From Neobacillus bataviensis (GTDB lineage: Bacteria; Bacillota; Bacilli; Bacillales_B; DSM-18226), in contig NZ_JAHXYW010000006.1 of the NCBI RefSeq assembly GCF_019969725.1, forward strand, positions 1 to 64,000: a stretch of DNA of 64,000 nt, written 5' to 3'. The notes under the pieces are model-generated. The model searched no databases. It was given only the letters and a program-made list of their open reading frames with translations, and had not been told where the DNA came from. Both the position numbers and the translations under genes were made by a program. Positions 61,779-64,000 of this stretch are shown in pieces. Every line of letters begins with the position of its first letter. The first letter of the stretch is position 1.

Positions 61779-62810
61779 ATGGCTATATTAATTACAGGTG
61801 GGGCAGGGTACATAGGTAGTCATACATGTGTAGAACTGTTAAATGCCGGCTATGATGTTATCAGTCTTGATAATTTTTCAAACAGTAAACATGAATCATT
61901 AAATAGAGTTAAAGAGATTACAGGTAAAGACTTTAAGTTTTACGAAATTGATTTACTTAATCAAATTGGTTTGGAAGATGTGTTTGCGACCAATCAAATT
62001 GAAGCTGTTATTCATTTTGCAGGATTAAAAGCTGTTGGAGAATCTGTATCTATTCCACTACATTATTATCATAACAATATTTCAGGGACACTCATACTCT
62101 GTGATGTGATGAAGAAGTACGGTGTTAAAAACCTTGTATTTAGTTCATCTGCTACAGTATATGGAACGCCTGACCGAGTGCCGATTTCCGAAGATTCTCC
62201 ACTAAGTGCAACGAATCCTTATGGTCGAACAAAGCTAATGATAGAGGAAATATTAAGAGATTTATATATAGCAGATAATACCTGGAGTATAGCCCTATTG
62301 CGTTATTTTAACCCAATCGGTGCTCATGAGAGCGGCAGGATAGGAGAGGATCCTAATGGAATTCCTAACAACCTAATGCCATATATTACTCAGGTAGCTG
62401 TAGGTAAATTAAAAGAGCTTAATGTATTTGGATGTGACTATCCAACTGTTGATGGGACAGGAGTAAGGGATTATATCCATGTAGTGGATCTCGCTCTTGG
62501 TCATTTAAAAGCACTAGAGAAGGTTATGTCATCTAATGGAGTGGATGCTTATAATCTTGGGACGGGAATTGGTTATAGTGTATTAGAAATCGTATTAGCC
62601 TTTGAAAAAGCATCTGGAGTGAAAATTCCTTATAAGATTGTGGAAAGAAGGCCTGGAGATATTGCAGTCTGCTATGCTGACCCGACAAAAGCAAGAAGGG
62701 AACTTGGTTGGGTTGCTGAAAGAGGAATAGAAGAAATGTGTCGGGATTCGTGGAGATGGCAGCAAAAAAATCCGAATGGGTATGAGAGAAAAGTTTTAAT
62801 AAATTCATAA
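61779..62810 (+). CDS. galE: UDP-glucose 4-epimerase
   Basis: A 343-residue Gal[39 protein letters not shown], catalytic Tyr/Lys in [16 protein letters not shown] and [14 protein letters not shown]. It interconverts UDP-glucose and UDP-galactose for the exopolysaccharide. ATG 61779 is conventional; TTG 61773 is closer to GGAG. Last gene of the cluster; a hairpin follows. Confidence 0.94.
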   Translation: MAILITGGAGYIGSHTCVELLNAGYDVISLDNFSNSKHESLNRVKEITGKDFKFYEIDLLNQIGLEDVFATNQIEAVIHFAGLKAVGESVSIPLHYYHNNISGTLILCDVMKKYGVKNLVFSSSATVYGTPDRVPISEDSPLSATNPYGRTKLMIEEILRDLYIADNTWSIALLRYFNPIGAHESGRIGEDPNGIPNNLMPYITQVAVGKLKELNVFGCDYPTVDGTGVRDYIHVVDLALGHLKALEKVMSSNGVDAYNLGTGIGYSVLEIVLAFEKASGVKIPYKIVERRPGDIAVCYADPTKARRELGWVAERGIEEMCRDSWRWQQKNPNGYERKVLINS

Positions 62811-62827
62811 TTTTTTTATTAAGAATG

Positions 62828-62852
62828 GGCGCTCTAAAGATGAGCGCCTTTC
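62828..62852 (+). terminator. End of exopolysaccharide operon
   Basis: GGCGCTC (62828-62834) pairs with GAGCGCC (62842-62848), followed by only TTTCATT, so it is a modest terminator. Confidence 0.6.
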
Positions 62853-62910
62853 ATTATAATCCTTTAATTGAATAAACATAAAAATTTAATTCCAAATAAA
62901 AATGCAGCAT

Positions 62911-63399
62911 CTAGGTTCTTCGCTTTTCTTTAAGTTCATCAATTTTTTCTTGCACAAGCTTAATCATATACTCGTTTATATATATTTGATTTCTTCTTTT
63001 CCAATCAGAAATAAAAATATCTCCCGTTGCTAGAAAATAAAGTAAAAGAAACACAATTATAGTTATGATTGCGCCAATTAAGTTTAGAATATAACCAAGT
63101 AGTTGATTACCTAATATATCAGTATTGCTTTGAACTAGATTTTGAGCAATTTGAGTATTAAATATATAAACAAAAATAGCAGTAGCTAACCCAATATAAA
63201 CGCCCCTTAGACCAAAGTATGAAATTTCTTTTTGAGTTGCCTCTAAATGTCTAAGGATATCACTATATATTTTTATTTGGTCTATTTGTCTCTTTCCGAA
63301 ATATGTCTCTAAAATTTTTAATTCATTGTGAGCATTCTTTCTTAATTTTTCATATTTATCTAAGTTATTTATAATGTAATTCTTTCGTCTTTTTTTCAT
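62911..63399 (-). CDS. Two- or three-TM hypothetical protein
   Basis: A 162-residue protein: basic, helical N-terminal part (about 1-60), two transmembrane helices (about 65-82 and 99-125), and a basic helical tail rich in Lys/Glu. ATG 63399 follows GGTGA; ATG 63411 is upstream without a site. It is 8-20 bp downstream of the zinc-ribbon gene and likely cotranscribed with it. Not recognised. Confidence 0.6.
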   Translation of the reverse strand: MKKRRKNYIINNLDKYEKLRKNAHNELKILETYFGKRQIDQIKIYSDILRHLEATQKEISYFGLRGVYIGLATAIFVYIFNTQIAQNLVQSNTDILGNQLLGYILNLIGAIITIIVFLLLYFLATGDIFISDWKRRNQIYINEYMIKLVQEKIDELKEKRRT

Positions 63400-63418
63400 A
63401 ATAATCACCATAATAAAT

Positions 63419-64000
63419 TTATTTCTTTTTTACATTAAAATCTAATGTTGAAATATCGTTTTTAAGATTAAAAGGAGGATAGGTAGCGCCATAGTCAGTA
63501 TTATCTAATACTATGTAGTAACTCCCAGCTTCAACTTGTTGGGTTTTAGTATTTGAATAAAGTCCAAAGGTTGATAATTCAGTATTGTAGTAGATATTTT
63601 CATTAGTTCCATTTTCCATTAAATGTACCCACTTTTCATAATTAGTTGAATCCATGAAATAAATATCGATACCTGGACCGGAAGCAATATTATACTCAAT
63701 TGTTATGTCTGCAGTTTCATTTAATTCAACTGGAAAAACTCTGTAATGATCTTCTTGAATTTGCAATTCTTTATCAATTATAGAAACTGGTTGATTGGTA
63801 ATTTGTTTAAATACGTATTCTAAACCGGTTTTATTATCGTCAGAAGGATTAGTAAAGGCAGCATATCCCCAAGCAATAATAAAAGCTAAAAAGAACATGA
63901 TAATTATTCTACTAATTCGAGATTTTTTACTTTTTTCTTCAACTATTGTTTCTCCAACCATTTTTTCAACAGGACACCCGCATTTTACACAAACATCAGC
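63419..64000 (-). CDS. Zinc-ribbon membrane protein, 5' end outside window
   Basis: The frame stays open to the right edge. Codons above the ATG at 63961 read ADVCVKCGCPVEK, the second half of a zinc ribbon (C-x2-C), so the start is beyond the window and the ATG at 63961 is internal. Then one transmembrane helix (RIIIMFFLAFIIAWGYAAF) and an extracytoplasmic beta-rich domain of about 140 residues. Family unknown; zinc-ribbon plus one helix suggests an envelope-associated sensor or scaffold. Confidence 0.7.
   Translation of the reverse strand, partial: ADVCVKCGCPVEKMVGETIVEEKSKKSRISRIIIMFFLAFIIAWGYAAFTNPSDDNKTGLEYVFKQITNQPVSIIDKELQIQEDHYRVFPVELNETADITIEYNIASGPGIDIYFMDSTNYEKWVHLMENGTNENIYYNTELSTFGLYSNTKTQQVEAGSYYIVLDNTDYGATYPPFNLKNDISTLDFNVKKK

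Noticed and set aside
59677..62810. dTDP-rhamnose pathway
   Set aside because: RmlC and RmlD are missing; the dTDP-4-keto sugar is more likely aminated by the DegT-type enzyme.

Overview
The window looks like chromosome of a low-GC, spore-forming Bacillaceae (Bacillus, Neobacillus or Mesobacillus type). The main reasons are strong GGAGG-type ribosome sites, many TTG/GTG starts, Bacillus-restricted families (DUF3231, YfmQ, CBO0543-type membrane proteins, YcxB, DUF3870), a LysM-NlpC/P60 wall hydrolase, and an EAR-type RNA inside an exopolysaccharide operon. No rRNA, tRNA, phage or CRISPR array was seen. An IS3-type transposase start is cut by the left edge, and a zinc-ribbon membrane protein gene is cut by the right edge.

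Layout. 0-5.7 kb: IS3 end, small membrane proteins, a DUF3231 protein, an orphan HEAQH protein and a four-LysM NlpC/P60 hydrolase. 5.8-18.9 kb: a catabolic island. A PAS-AAA+ sigma-54 activator is divergent from an eight-gene run that begins at a near-perfect -24/-12 promoter (7429-7446): Rieske oxygenase, ThDP decarboxylase, aldehyde dehydrogenase, Glu/Leu/Phe/Val-type dehydrogenase, LysP-like permease, semialdehyde dehydrogenase, L-2-hydroxyglutarate oxidase (LhgO) and DUF3870. Glutarate hydroxylase CsiD follows behind its own sigma-A promoter and a leader containing an intrinsic terminator. The gene set suggests lysine (or an N-methylated lysine) to 5-aminovalerate to glutarate semialdehyde to glutarate to L-2-hydroxyglutarate to 2-oxoglutarate without a transaminase. 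That substrate assignment is inference.

19-36 kb: ordinary accessory chromosome: DUF805, a MocR-type regulator, a cold-shock protein, YfmQ, an alpha/beta hydrolase, GNAT and VOC proteins, several CBO0543-like membrane proteins, a branched-chain-type aminotransferase and a NUDIX protein. Two genes here are interrupted by a same-frame stop: an MFS transporter (TAA at 26117) and a repeat membrane protein (TAG at 28809-28811). Four intergenic arrays of short repeats with a 21-bp period occur at 5.6, 26.9, 31.1 and 34.5 kb. A candidate small RNA (30.77-30.85 kb) converges on a 22-residue peptide gene.

36-62.8 kb: a two-component system is divergent from a roughly 24-kb exopolysaccharide operon: chain-length regulator, tyrosine kinase, PHP phosphatase, EAR element followed by a 14-bp-stem terminator, EpsC-type dehydratase, GalU, phosphosugar transferase, heparinase-like protein, five glycosyltransferases, SDR, nucleotide-sugar dehydrogenase, polymerase, flippase, a dTDP-4-amino-4,6-dideoxyhexose set (DegT aminotransferase, RmlA, RmlB, NeuD-like acetyltransferase) and GalE. 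The 50-58 kb part is visibly more AT-rich than the flanks, as expected for a variable serotype-like cassette.
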